A DNA stretch of 64,000 bases from Aeromonas lusitana (lineage in GTDB: Bacteria > Pseudomonadota > Gammaproteobacteria > Enterobacterales > Aeromonadaceae): NCBI RefSeq assembly GCF_002812985.1, contig NZ_PGCP01000022.1, positions 1 to 64,000 on the forward strand, read 5' to 3'. Every line of letters starts with the position of its first letter. The first letter of the stretch is position 1. The position numbers were made by a program, and so were the translations under genes. The notes under the pieces were generated by a model. It did no database searches. It was not told where the DNA came from and saw only the letters and a program-made list of their open reading frames with translations. This document shows positions 55,525-64,000 of the stretch, in pieces.

Positions 55525-55546
55525 AGAGGGCGCCACGGCGCCCTCT
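55525..55546 (+). terminator. Terminator of the second chemoreceptor gene
   Basis: AGAGGGCGCC pairs with GGCGCCCTCT around AC, followed by TTCG. Confidence 0.85.
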
Positions 55547-55640
55547 TTCGCATCCACGGCAAGCCGTGACGCACCGGGCCGAAAGCGCCTCCATTCGCTC
55601 ATGAAAATGCCTCATAATCATGAAAATAAGAGGAGGTTTT

Positions 55641-55823
55641 ATGGGCAAGTTGATGGTGATGATATTGCTGGGGGGGCTGCTCAGCGCCTGCAGCAGCGGA
55701 CCGGTGCGGGTACACGGCGCCGACGTCAGTGTGGACGATACCAGGATCCGGGTCAGCGATGGCGACCGCGGGGGGTATGGAACCTTCTGCCCACCGGGGC
55801 AGGCGAAAAAAGGGCGCTGTTAG
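55641..55823 (+). CDS. Small lipoprotein
   Basis: A 60-residue protein with a lipoprotein signal peptide: MGKLMVMILLGGLLSACSSG, lipid Cys at residue 17. The mature part is about 44 residues, with VDDTRIRVSDGD and a C-terminal cysteine pair (TFCPPGQAKKGRC). AGGAGG (55631-55636) is ideally placed before the ATG at 55641. Family and function are unknown. Its stop codon lies in the loop of a terminator shared with the convergent gene. Confidence 0.82.
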   Translation: MGKLMVMILLGGLLSACSSGPVRVHGADVSVDDTRIRVSDGDRGGYGTFCPPGQAKKGRC

Positions 55824-55835
55824 CGCCTTTTTTTA
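55806..55835. terminator. Bidirectional terminator containing both stop codons
   Basis: AAAAAAGGGCGCT and AGCGCCTTTTTTT pair around GTT. The lipoprotein stop TAG (55821-55823) and the cyclase stop TAA (55820-55822, minus strand) both fall at the loop, so the two reading frames end inside the hairpin. Confidence 0.9.
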
Positions 55836-56776
55836 TGGTCGTACATCTGCTTGTCCGCCTGTTGCAGCAGTGACTCCAGATCCGGCGGCAGCCGCGGATC
55901 ATAGTGGGCTACCCCGGTGGAGCAGAGCAGTTGGTAAGGCTTGCCCTCCTCCCGATTGAAACTCACCAGCGCCCCCTCGAAGCGGGCCAGCACGCTGGAC
56001 ACCAGCTCGGGGCCCATCCCCGGCAACAGCACCACGAACTCATCCCCCCCGAGCCGCGCGAAGATGTCTGCGTTGCGAAACACCCTGGACAGCAGAGCCG
56101 CCATCTGACGCAGGGCATCGTCCCCCGCCTCGTGCCCCAGGGTATCGTTGATCTCCTTGAAGCGATTGAGATCGAGGAACAACAGGCTCGCCTCCCGCCC
56201 CTGCCGATGGGAGAGCTGCAGACACTTTTGCCCCAGCATAATGAAGCCGCGGCGATTGGTGATGCCGGTCAGCTCATCCAGGATCGCCAGCTGGATGGCG
56301 GCCAGCTCATGCTCCACCATGCCTGCCAGATCCGTCAGCAGGGTCCGCTCACGTTCACCCAACTGGCGCGGCTTGCGATCGATGAGGCAGAGGGTACCCA
56401 CCTTGTGGCCCCCTGCGATCTGCAGGGGGCAACCGGCATAGAAACGGATGTGGGGAGCTCCCAGCACCAGCGGATTGTCGGCGAAGCGCAGATCCCGGGT
56501 CGCGTCCTCCACCACGAAGATCCCCTCCCCCAGGATCGCATGACCGCAGAAGGATATGTCACGGGGCGTCTCCTGCGCATCCAGGCCGCAGCGGGACTTG
56601 AACCACTGCCGCTCCTCGTCCACCAGAGAGATGAGGGAGATGGGCACCTCGAACATGTTGCGCGCCATCCGGGTGATGCGATCGAAGCGCTCCTCCGCCG
56701 TAGAATCCAGGATGGCGAGGCGGCGCAAGCCATCGAGGCGCTGCTGTTCGTATTCGGGAATGAGGGGTGCTTGCAT
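55820..56776 (-). CDS. GAF-GGDEF diguanylate cyclase
   Basis: A 318-residue soluble protein. A GAF domain (about 20-155) has EVPISLISLVDEERQWFKS and SFCGHAIL, typical of the GAF group next to GGDEF; the cyclase domain starts near 165 (LDELTGITNRRGF). The active site is RLGGDEFVV and an inhibitory RxxD site (RNAD) stands five residues before it, so cyclic-di-GMP synthesis with product feedback is expected. I chose the ATG at 56776, since the ATG at 56845 would leave no room for a promoter after the lpd terminator; neither has a strong ribosome binding site. Confidence 0.88.
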   Translation of the reverse strand: MQAPLIPEYEQQRLDGLRRLAILDSTAEERFDRITRMARNMFEVPISLISLVDEERQWFKSRCGLDAQETPRDISFCGHAILGEGIFVVEDATRDLRFADNPLVLGAPHIRFYAGCPLQIAGGHKVGTLCLIDRKPRQLGERERTLLTDLAGMVEHELAAIQLAILDELTGITNRRGFIMLGQKCLQLSHRQGREASLLFLDLNRFKEINDTLGHEAGDDALRQMAALLSRVFRNADIFARLGGDEFVVLLPGMGPELVSSVLARFEGALVSFNREEGKPYQLLCSTGVAHYDPRLPPDLESLLQQADKQMYDHKKRR

Positions 56777-56855
56777 GGGCGGATCTGTGGTGGACAGGAT
56801 TGGTCCCAGCATAGCAAACAGCCTCGAACAAATCTCTTTCATCATGGAAAAACAA

Positions 56856-56881
56856 AAAAGCCGCTCATGAGAGCGGCTTTT
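56856..56881 (-). terminator. Terminator of lpd
   Basis: AAAAGCCGCTC and GAGCGGCTTTT pair around a four-base loop; on the minus strand TTGTTTTT follows. Confidence 0.94.
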
Positions 56882-56901
56882 TATCGGCAGGAAGAAGGGA
56901 C

Positions 56902-58329
56902 TTATTTCTTCTTCTTGGCCTTGGCGTTCGGCAGATCCGTGATGGAGCCTTCGTACACTTCGGCAGCCAGGCCCACGGACTCGTGCAGAGTCGGGTGAGC
57001 GTGGATGGTCAGCGCCAGATCTTCGGCGTCGGCACCCATCTCGATGGCCAGACCGATCTCGCCCAGCAACTCACCACCGTTGGTACCCACGATGGCACCA
57101 CCGATGACACGGTGAGTGTCCTTGTCGAAGATCAGCTTGGTCATGCCGTCGGAGCAATCGGACGCGATGGCGCGGCCGGAAGCAGCCCAGGGGAAGGTGG
57201 CGACTTCGAAGTTCAGGCCCTGTTGCTTGGCTTCCTTCTCGGTCAGACCAACCCAGGCCATCTCTGGCTCTGTGTAGGCGATGGACGGGATCACTTTCGG
57301 GTCGAAGTAGTGCTTCTTGCCGGCGATGACTTCGGCCGCTACGTGACCTTCGTGCACCCCCTTGTGGGCCAGCATCGGCTGACCGACGATGTCACCGATG
57401 GCGTGGATGTGAGCCACGTTGGTACGCAGCTGCTTGTCCACCTCGATGAAACCGCGCTCGGTCACGATGACGCCAGCCTTCTCGGCATCCATCAGCTTGC
57501 CGTTCGGCACACGGCCAACGGCGACCAGCACGTTGTCGTAACGTACCGGCTCGGCCGGGGCGTGCTTGCCTTCGTAGGAGACGTACAGGCCGTCTGCACG
57601 AGCTTCAACTGCGGTGACCTTGGTCTCCAGCATGATGTTGAATTTCTTGGCAACGCGCTTGGTGTAGATCTTGACGATGTCTTTGTCGGCAGCCGGAACC
57701 AGCTGATCGGCAAATTCCACCACGTCGATCTCGGAACCCAGGGAGGAGTACACGGTACCCATCTCCAGGCCGATGATGCCGCCACCGATGACCAGCAGCT
57801 TGCCCGGTACGGTAGTCAGTTCCAGCGCATCGGTAGAGTCCCATACGCGCGGATCTTCATGAGGGATGAAGGGCAGCTTCACCGGGCGGGAACCCGCGGC
57901 GATGATGGCGTTGTCGAAGGTGACAGTAGTCTTGCCGTCGGCACCTTCCACTTCCAGCGTGTTCGGGCCGGTGAACTTGCCGAAGCCGTTCACAACCTGG
58001 ACTTTACGCATCTTGGCCATGCCAGCCAGACCACCGGTCAGCTGGTTGATGACCTTCTCTTTCCACAGACGCACCTTGTCGATATCGGTCTGCGGGGCAC
58101 CGAAGACGATGCCGTGCTCGGCCAGCGCCTTGGCTTCTTCGATCACTTTGGCAACGTGCAGCAGCGCCTTGGACGGGATGCAGCCCACGTTCAGGCAGAC
58201 GCCACCCAGGGTGGAGTAACGCTCGACGATAATGGTATCCAGACCCAAATCAGCGGCGCGGAAAGCAGCGGAATAACCGGCAGGGCCAGCACCCAGTACT
58301 ACGACCTGGGTTTTGATTTCTTTACTCAT
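56902..58329 (-). CDS. lpd: Dihydrolipoyl dehydrogenase (E3)
   Basis: A 475-residue FAD enzyme (E. coli Lpd: 474). It has the FAD site VVLGAGPAGYSAAFRAADLG, redox cysteines in GGVCLNVGCIPSKALL, an NAD site VIGGGIIGLEMG and the catalytic His in HAHPTLHES. It reoxidises lipoyl groups of the pyruvate, 2-oxoglutarate and glycine complexes. The second of two adjacent ATGs is used, giving MSKEIKTQ as in E. coli. It ends the pdhR-aceEF-lpd cluster. Confidence 0.96.
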   Translation of the reverse strand: MSKEIKTQVVVLGAGPAGYSAAFRAADLGLDTIIVERYSTLGGVCLNVGCIPSKALLHVAKVIEEAKALAEHGIVFGAPQTDIDKVRLWKEKVINQLTGGLAGMAKMRKVQVVNGFGKFTGPNTLEVEGADGKTTVTFDNAIIAAGSRPVKLPFIPHEDPRVWDSTDALELTTVPGKLLVIGGGIIGLEMGTVYSSLGSEIDVVEFADQLVPAADKDIVKIYTKRVAKKFNIMLETKVTAVEARADGLYVSYEGKHAPAEPVRYDNVLVAVGRVPNGKLMDAEKAGVIVTERGFIEVDKQLRTNVAHIHAIGDIVGQPMLAHKGVHEGHVAAEVIAGKKHYFDPKVIPSIAYTEPEMAWVGLTEKEAKQQGLNFEVATFPWAASGRAIASDCSDGMTKLIFDKDTHRVIGGAIVGTNGGELLGEIGLAIEMGADAEDLALTIHAHPTLHESVGLAAEVYEGSITDLPNAKAKKKK

Positions 58330-58448
58330 CATGACCTCTTTGTCGTTCTATATCCCCGGACAGCACAGTCTTATGCCAGACAAGGCGGCTGCAGCCGTGA
58401 AAAAAACGGGGCAAGTTTACAATCCTGTTAATGAAATGAGAAGCAGAA

Positions 58449-58471
58449 AGGGTGGGCTTTGGGCCCACCCT
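58449..58471 (-). terminator. Terminator-like hairpin after aceF
   Basis: AGGGTGGGC pairs with GCCCACCCT over a five-base loop; the minus-strand exit TTCTGCTTC is only partly T-rich. It may terminate part of the transcripts before lpd, whose start is 120 bases further on. Confidence 0.65.
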
Positions 58472-58476
58472 CTCAC

Positions 58477-60372
58477 TTACAGGACCAGTCGACGAATGTC
58501 GGACAACACGCCACTCAGGGTGGTGATGAAGCGAGCACCGTCGGCGCCGTCGATGACGCGGTGGTCATAGCTCAGGGCCAGCGGCAGCATCAGGCGAGCC
58601 TCGAACTCCTTGCCGTTCCACTTCGGTTTGAAGTCGGACTTGGAGACGCCCAGGATGGCCACTTCCGGCGCATTGACGATCGGAGTGAAGCTGGTGCCAC
58701 CGATACCGCCAAGGCTGGAGATGGTGAAGCAACCCCCCTGCATGTCGGCAGCAGTCAGCTTGCCGGCACGGGCCTTCTTGGAGATCTCGGCCAGATCGCG
58801 GGACAGCTCGAAGATACCCTTCTTGTTGACGTCGCGAACCACCGGAACAACCAGGCCCCCCGGAGTGTCAACTGCCACACCGATGTGGATGTACTTCTTC
58901 ATGATCAGCTTGGTGCCGTCTTCGGACAGGGCGCTGCAGAAGCGCGGGTGCGCTTCCAGGGCCTTGGCGGCCGCTTTCAGGATGAACACCAGCGGGGTGA
59001 TCTTCACGTCCAGCTTCTGCTTCTCGGCCAGGATGTTCTGCTCTTTGCGGAACGCTTCCAGCTCTGTGGTATCGGCTTCGTCGAACTGGGTGACGTGCGG
59101 GATCATGGCCCAGTTGCGGTGCAGGGCAGGACCGGAGATCTTCTGGATCCGGGTCAGTTCCAGCTCTTCGACCGGGCCGAACTTGCTGAAGTCCACCTTC
59201 GGCCACGGCAGTACGCTCATACCGTTGCCAGTGCCGGTACCGGCAGCAGGCGCGGACTCGGCGCGCTTGACCGCATCCTTCACATAGGCCTGCACGTCTT
59301 CTTTGACGATGCGACCCTTGCGACCGGAGGCTTTCACCTTGGCCAGGTTGACGCCGAACTCACGGGCCAGACGACGCACGGCCGGGGAGGCATGGACGTA
59401 GGCATCGTTCGCAACGAAATCGGAAGAGGCGGCAGCAGGAGCGGCGGCCTGAGCAACCGGCGCAGCGGCAGCAACAGGTGCGGCAACGGGAGCAGCAGCC
59501 TGAGCAACCGGGGCGGCGGCAGGGGCGGCACCCGCTACTTCGAATACCATGATCAGGGAACCGGTGGAGACCTTGTCACCCGCCTTCACCTTGATCTCTT
59601 TGACCACACCGGCGAACGGCGCAGGCACTTCCATGGAGGCCTTGTCACCTTCCACGGCGATCAGGGACTGGTCGGCTTCGACCTTGTCACCCACGGCGAC
59701 CATGATCTCGGTCACTTCGACTTCGTCACCGCCGATGTCCGGCACGTTGACCTCTTTTGCGGCGGCAACGGCAGGGGCTGCAGCCACGGGAGCGGCGGCC
59801 TGAACCGGTGCAGCAACGGCGGCAGGCGCGGCGCCAGCCACTTCGAATACCATCACCAGGGAACCGGTGGAGACCTTGGCGCCGGCGGCAACCTTGATCT
59901 CGACCACGCGGCCCGCGAACGGTGCCGGTACTTCCATGGAGGCCTTGTCACCCTCCACGGCCAGGATGGACTGGTCGGCTTCGACCATGTCACCCACGGC
60001 AACCATCAGCTCGGTCACTTCGACTTCGTCGTCACCGATATCCGGCACGTGCACGTCTTTGCGAGCGGCAGCAGCGGAGGCGGCCGGCGCAGCGGCAGCA
60101 ACCGGGGCAGCAGCCTGAGCCGGCGCGGCAGCGGCCGCACCTTCGGCTTCGAAGATCATGATCTGGGAACCGGTGGCAACCTTGTCGCCCACCTTGATCA
60201 GGATCTCTTTGACGATACCGGCGGCAGGGGCCGGTACTTCCATGGAGGCTTTGTCACCTTCCACGGCGATCAGGGACTGGTCCAGTTCGACCTTGTCACC
60301 CACGGCGACCATGATTTCGGTCACTTCAACTTCATCGGCACCGATATCCGGCACCATAATCTGTTTGGACAT
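58477..60372 (-). CDS. aceF: Pyruvate dehydrogenase E2, dihydrolipoyl acetyltransferase
   Basis: A 631-residue core subunit. Three lipoyl domains in a row each carry [12 protein letters not shown] (the first lipoylated Lys is K41, the others about 105 residues apart), separated by Ala/Pro linkers; then a peripheral subunit-binding domain ([18 protein letters not shown]) and a catalytic domain with [15 protein letters not shown]. It passes acetyl from E1 to CoA. The ATG at 60372 has AGAGGA upstream, within a duplicated segment. Confidence 0.97.
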   Translation of the reverse strand: MSKQIMVPDIGADEVEVTEIMVAVGDKVELDQSLIAVEGDKASMEVPAPAAGIVKEILIKVGDKVATGSQIMIFEAEGAAAAAPAQAAAPVAAAAPAASAAAARKDVHVPDIGDDEVEVTELMVAVGDMVEADQSILAVEGDKASMEVPAPFAGRVVEIKVAAGAKVSTGSLVMVFEVAGAAPAAVAAPVQAAAPVAAAPAVAAAKEVNVPDIGGDEVEVTEIMVAVGDKVEADQSLIAVEGDKASMEVPAPFAGVVKEIKVKAGDKVSTGSLIMVFEVAGAAPAAAPVAQAAAPVAAPVAAAAPVAQAAAPAAASSDFVANDAYVHASPAVRRLAREFGVNLAKVKASGRKGRIVKEDVQAYVKDAVKRAESAPAAGTGTGNGMSVLPWPKVDFSKFGPVEELELTRIQKISGPALHRNWAMIPHVTQFDEADTTELEAFRKEQNILAEKQKLDVKITPLVFILKAAAKALEAHPRFCSALSEDGTKLIMKKYIHIGVAVDTPGGLVVPVVRDVNKKGIFELSRDLAEISKKARAGKLTAADMQGGCFTISSLGGIGGTSFTPIVNAPEVAILGVSKSDFKPKWNGKEFEARLMLPLALSYDHRVIDGADGARFITTLSGVLSDIRRLVL

Positions 60373-60374
60373 TG

Positions 60375-60486
60375 TGCTTATCCTCTTACGCGTACGTTTA
60401 TCGCGTTAACCTTGGCAGCTCCATATCCGGCACTTTCTGCCTGGATACAGTGCTTTATCCTCTTACGCGTCTGTCGCGTTAACCTT
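60375..60486. repeat. Imperfect direct repeat before aceF
   Basis: Two copies (60375-60413 and 60451-60486) share TATCCTCTTACGCGT and TCGCGTTAACCTT. On the minus strand each reads GGTTAACGCG...ACGCGTAAGAGGATA, so the aceF ribosome binding region exists twice, 76 bases apart; only the proximal copy is followed by a start codon. Confidence 0.8.
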
Positions 60487-60564
60487 TGCAAGGGCCCGTT
60501 TGGCATATAAATGACTGCTAAAACGGATAATTGCCATTGCTTCTACTGTCACCGAATCGGGCAA

Positions 60565-60595
60565 GGAGCCGTCCGGCGCAATGCCGGACGGCTCC
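60565..60595 (-). other. Strong hairpin between aceE and aceF
   Basis: GGAGCCGTCCGGC pairs perfectly over 13 bases with GCCGGACGGCTCC around a five-base loop, 10 bases after the aceE stop. There is no T run after it on the minus strand, so it may protect or partly attenuate the message. Confidence 0.65.
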
Positions 60596-60604
60596 TCCGT
60601 TCTC

Positions 60605-63265
60605 TTATGCGTGCAGCGGGTTAACCTTGTCGGCATCGATGCCGTATTTGGCGATGGCGTCGGCCACTACCTGCTTGTCGATCTCGCCACGCTTGGCCAG
60701 TTCGGTCAGGGCAGCTACCACTACGTAGAACTCGTTCACTTCGAAGTGACGACGCAAGTTGGCACGGCTGTCGGAACGGCCGTAACCATCGGTACCCAGT
60801 ACACGGTAGTTCTCGGTCGGTACGAAGGCACGCACCTGATCGGCGAAGGACTTCATGTAGTCGGTCGCGGCGATGGTCGCTTCGGCGCCCAGCACGGTGG
60901 CGATGTACGGCACACGCGCTTCTGCAGTCGGGTGCAGCATGTTCCAGCGATCCGCGTCCTGACCGTCACGGGCCAGTTCGTTGAAGGAGGTCACGCTGAA
61001 CACGTCGGAACCCACGCCATATTCGGTGGCCAAGATCTGGGCGGCGGTGCGCACGTGACCCAGGATGGAGCCACAACCCAGCAGCTGTACCTTGGCCTTG
61101 TTACCGGCCACGGATTCCAGCTTGTAGATACCCTTACGAATACCTTCCTCGGCGCCTTCCGGCATGGCCGGCATGGCATAGTTCTCGTTCAGGGTAGTGA
61201 TGTAGTAGAAGACGTTCTCCGGCTTCTCACCGTACATGCGACGCAGACCGTCTTGCATGATCACCGCTACTTCATAGGCGTAGGACGGATCGTAGGAGAT
61301 GCAGTTCGGGATGGTGCCGGCCAGGATGTGGCTGTGACCATCTTCGTGCTGCAGACCTTCGCCGTTCAGAGTGGTACGACCGGAGGTCGCGCCCAGCAGG
61401 AAGCCACGGGCTTGCTGGTCACCGGCTGCCCACGCCATGTCGCCGATCCGCTGGAAGCCGAACATGGAGTAGTAGATGTAGAACGGGATCATCGGGCAGT
61501 CGTTGGTGCTGTAAGAGGTCGCAGCAGCCAGCCAGGAGGACATGGCGCCCAGCTCGTTGATACCGTCTTGCAGAACCTGACCCTGCTTGTCTTCCTTGTA
61601 GTAGGAGACGATGTCACGGTCTTGCGGGGTGTACTGCTGACCGTGCGGGCTGTAGATGCCGATCTGACGGAACAGACCTTCCATACCGAAGGTACGCGCT
61701 TCGTCAGCCAGGATCGGAACGATACGCTTGCCGATGGACTTGTCTTTGAGCAGCACGTTCAGGGAACGCACGAACGCCATGGTGGTGGAGATCTCACGCG
61801 CCTGTTCACCCAGCAGGGGGCCGAAAGCGTCCAGTGCCGGGATGTCCAGCTTGGTGGTGCTCTCACGCAGACGGGTCGGTACATAGCCCTTCAGAGCAGT
61901 ACGACGAGCGTGCAGGTACTTGTGCTCTTCGGTACCTTCTTCGATCTTCAGGTACGGCAACTCTTCCAGCTGCTCGTCGGTGACCGGCAGGCTGAAACGA
62001 TCGCGCAGGTGACGCACTGAGCCCAGATCCATCTTCTTGACCTGGTGAGCGATGTTCTTGCCTTCGGCCGCTTCGCCCATGCCATAACCCTTGATGGTCT
62101 TGGCCAGGATGACGGTCGGCTTGCCCTTGGTCGCAGCAGCCTTGGAGAAGGCGGCGAACAGTTTACGGGGGTCGTGACCACCGCGGTTCAGGGCGAAGAT
62201 CTCCTCGTCGGTCATGTCTTTGACCAGCGCGGCGGTTTCCGGGTAACGATTGAAGAAGTGCTCACGCACATAACCGCCGTCACGGGACTTCATGGTCTGG
62301 TAGTCACCATCCACGGTTTCGTTCATCAGCTGGATCAGCTTGCCGGAAGTGTCTTTCTTCAGCAGCTCATCCCACTTGCGACCCCAGATGACCTTGGTGA
62401 CATCCCAACCGGCGCCGGAGAACAGGCCTTCCAGCTCGTTGATGACCTTGCCGTTACCGACAACAGGACCGTCCAGACGCTGCAGGTTGCAGTTGACCAC
62501 GAAGACCAGGTTGTCGAGCTTTTCGCGCACGGCAACGGTCAGGGCACCCTTGGCTTCCGGCTCGTCCATCTCGCCGTCACCCAGGAAGGCATAAACGGTC
62601 TGCTCGGAGCAATCCTTGATGCCACGGTCGGTCAGGTACTTCAGGAAGCGAGCCTGATAGATGGCGGCGATAGGACCCAGCCCCATGGAAACGGTCGGGA
62701 ACTGCCAGAAGTCCGGCATCAGTTTCGGGTGCGGATAGGAAGGGATACCCTTGCCATCCACTTCCTGACGGAAGTTGTCCAGCTGCTCTTCGGTCAGGCG
62801 ACCTTCGGCGAATGCACGGGCGTAGATGCCCGGGGAGATGTGACCCTGGAAGTAAACCAGATCGCCACCATCCTTCTCGCTGCGAGCGCGGAAGAAGTGG
62901 TTGTAGCAGACTTCATAGATAGTCGCGGAAGAGGCGAAGGAAGACATGTGACCGCCAAGGTCCAGATCTTTCTTGGAGGCACGCAGCACGATCATCATGG
63001 CATTCCAGCGGATGATGGCGCGGATGCGACGTTCCATCTCCAGGTCGCCCGGGTAAGCCGGTTCGTCGCTGGCAGGAATGGTGTTGATGTAGTCGCGATT
63101 TGCCTTTTCAGCCACGTCGACACCGCTGATGCGGGCCTTCTCGGCAAGCTGTTCAAGGATGAACTGAGCGCGTTGCGGACCCTCTTCACGCAGCAGGGAT
63201 TCCAGAGAGGCAAGCCACTCCAGCGTTTCTATCGGGTCCACATCGTTCTTCAGGATATCAGACAT
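60605..63265 (-). CDS. aceE: Pyruvate dehydrogenase E1 component
   Basis: An 886-residue homodimeric E1 (E. coli AceE: 887). The thiamin diphosphate motif is FLGDGEMDEPEAKG, the activating region is HEDGHSHILAGTIPN, and the opening DVDPIETLEWLASL is the E2-binding N-terminus. It decarboxylates pyruvate and acetylates the lipoyl groups of AceF. It lies 79 bases after pdhR, the usual order. Confidence 0.97.
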   Translation of the reverse strand: MSDILKNDVDPIETLEWLASLESLLREEGPQRAQFILEQLAEKARISGVDVAEKANRDYINTIPASDEPAYPGDLEMERRIRAIIRWNAMMIVLRASKKDLDLGGHMSSFASSATIYEVCYNHFFRARSEKDGGDLVYFQGHISPGIYARAFAEGRLTEEQLDNFRQEVDGKGIPSYPHPKLMPDFWQFPTVSMGLGPIAAIYQARFLKYLTDRGIKDCSEQTVYAFLGDGEMDEPEAKGALTVAVREKLDNLVFVVNCNLQRLDGPVVGNGKVINELEGLFSGAGWDVTKVIWGRKWDELLKKDTSGKLIQLMNETVDGDYQTMKSRDGGYVREHFFNRYPETAALVKDMTDEEIFALNRGGHDPRKLFAAFSKAAATKGKPTVILAKTIKGYGMGEAAEGKNIAHQVKKMDLGSVRHLRDRFSLPVTDEQLEELPYLKIEEGTEEHKYLHARRTALKGYVPTRLRESTTKLDIPALDAFGPLLGEQAREISTTMAFVRSLNVLLKDKSIGKRIVPILADEARTFGMEGLFRQIGIYSPHGQQYTPQDRDIVSYYKEDKQGQVLQDGINELGAMSSWLAAATSYSTNDCPMIPFYIYYSMFGFQRIGDMAWAAGDQQARGFLLGATSGRTTLNGEGLQHEDGHSHILAGTIPNCISYDPSYAYEVAVIMQDGLRRMYGEKPENVFYYITTLNENYAMPAMPEGAEEGIRKGIYKLESVAGNKAKVQLLGCGSILGHVRTAAQILATEYGVGSDVFSVTSFNELARDGQDADRWNMLHPTAEARVPYIATVLGAEATIAATDYMKSFADQVRAFVPTENYRVLGTDGYGRSDSRANLRRHFEVNEFYVVVAALTELAKRGEIDKQVVADAIAKYGIDADKVNPLHA

Positions 63266-63344
63266 GGCTGGTTCCTATTTTGTTGTGATTGCACGGCATT
63301 GCACGGCGAAGGGCGCAAGCATTCGACAATAGAGCCTTGTGGGA

Positions 63345-64000
63345 TTAGTTTTCCTGCTGACGGATCCGACGCATGGATCGCTGGATCCGGCTGTCTTCCC
63401 TCTGCATATCCAACAAGGTGTCCTCGATAAAGGCCAGGTGCTCATGACAAGCTGCCCTGGCCCGCTCCGGAGCCCCCGACAGGATAGCCTCGATCAGTGA
63501 CGCGCGATGGCGACGGATCTTGGCGACCACTCCCGGACGGCGATTCAAAATCTCATTATTTCGTAAAATATTCTGTTCGAGCATGGGGCCCATGGCCCGC
63601 AACAGGTGCAGCAGCACCACGTTGTGGGAGGCCTCGGCGACCGCCAGATAGAACTGGGTGACGGCGGCAGATTCGGCCACCAGCGATCCCAGCTGACCCG
63701 CCTCTTCGATGGCGGATTGCGCCAGGCGAATGCGTTCGAAATCGGCCTCGGTCCCCCGCAGCGCCGCATAGTAGGCACAGATGCCTTCCAGTGCGTGACG
63801 AAACTCCAGCAGGTCGTACTGGGCTTCCGGGTGGGTACTGAGCAGCTCGAACAGCGGATCGGCGATCCCCTTGCTCAGGGCATTTTGCACATAGGTGCCG
63901 CCGCCCTGACGACGATACAAGAGTCCTCTCGCTTCCAAACGCTGGATAGCTTCGCGCAGGGATGGGCGCGATACCTGAAACTGGATGGCGAGTTCACGCT
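63345..64000 (-). CDS. pdhR: Pyruvate dehydrogenase complex repressor, 5' end missing
   Basis: The gene runs off the right edge; 218 codons are visible. The end of the winged helix-turn-helix ([28 protein letters not shown]) is followed by an all-helical FadR-type effector domain with [10 protein letters not shown] and [11 protein letters not shown]. With aceE-aceF-lpd downstream this is PdhR, which is released from DNA by pyruvate. The 63266-63344 gap shows no clear PdhR box, so the main operator is probably upstream of pdhR, outside the window. Confidence 0.92.
   Translation of the reverse strand, partial: RELAIQFQVSRPSLREAIQRLEARGLLYRRQGGGTYVQNALSKGIADPLFELLSTHPEAQYDLLEFRHALEGICAYYAALRGTEADFERIRLAQSAIEEAGQLGSLVAESAAVTQFYLAVAEASHNVVLLHLLRAMGPMLEQNILRNNEILNRRPGVVAKIRRHRASLIEAILSGAPERARAACHEHLAFIEDTLLDMQREDSRIQRSMRRIRQQEN

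Noticed and set aside
58459..60510. A 683-codon plus-strand frame opposite aceF
   Set aside because: Its repeats mirror the three lipoyl domains of aceF on the other strand; no independent coding sign.
63266..63344. A PdhR operator between pdhR and aceE
   Set aside because: No ATTGGT-N3-ACCAAT-like dyad is present; the operator is probably upstream of pdhR beyond the window.

Overview
The window reads as chromosomal DNA of a gammaproteobacterium, most likely Aeromonas or a close relative. It is GC-rich, its genes carry clear ribosome binding sites, and many have Enterobacteria-like lengths (YdcS 381 aa, YdcT 337 aa, AcnB 865 aa, MgsA 152 aa). Unlike E. coli, it has an aa3-type cytochrome c oxidase cluster. 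I see no insertion sequence, prophage, CRISPR array or plasmid gene; this is core and near-core genome.

Region by region. 1-360: an array of tRNA-Leu(CAG) genes (the first one cut by the window edge) ending in a terminator. 400-2650: a ComFB-family gene, a small membrane-protein gene under a probable Fur-controlled promoter, and an NhaC-type antiporter gene with a foldable 5' leader. 2700-9330: a LysR regulator followed by ydcSTUV-patD, predicted putrescine uptake plus gamma-aminobutyraldehyde oxidation. 9387-17002 (mostly minus): ctaCDGE, surf1, a Sco-like gene, ctaA and ctaB, i.e. the structural, assembly and heme A genes of the oxidase, with one small DUF2909 gene inserted in the opposite direction. 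17373-25732: tmcA coupled to a HlyU-family gene, the iron pair bfd-bfr, a DUF885 lipoprotein peptidase, mgsA, a SieB-like membrane protein, periplasmic asparaginase ansB and a CopZ-like metal chaperone. 25921-31997: an AEC transporter, then treR and treB-treC-maa (trehalose uptake and hydrolysis) with a clear operator.

32024-38704: a YohC-like membrane protein, an unusual potassium-channel protein with a large soluble N-terminus, an OmpA-family porin, a tRNA Phe-Thr-Phe-Asn operon, plsY, folB, folK and a YbaK-like deacylase. 38785-46168: an MdtD-type exporter, a G3E GTPase paired with an aldonolactone-oxidase-like flavoenzyme, and two tandem CSS-EAL phosphodiesterases. 46414-55546: acnB, a type Vd (patatin plus barrel) autotransporter, and two chemoreceptors with almost identical signalling domains. 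55641-64000: a small lipoprotein gene convergent with a GAF-GGDEF cyclase gene, then lpd, aceF, aceE and partial pdhR (pyruvate dehydrogenase cluster).

No wholly new multi-gene system is evident. The features most worth following up are the channel protein at 32939-34282, the two chemoreceptors' homogenised signalling halves, the stop codons sitting in a shared terminator loop at 55806-55835, the divergent Sco-like oxidase assembly protein, and the structured or Fur-linked leaders upstream of nhaC.
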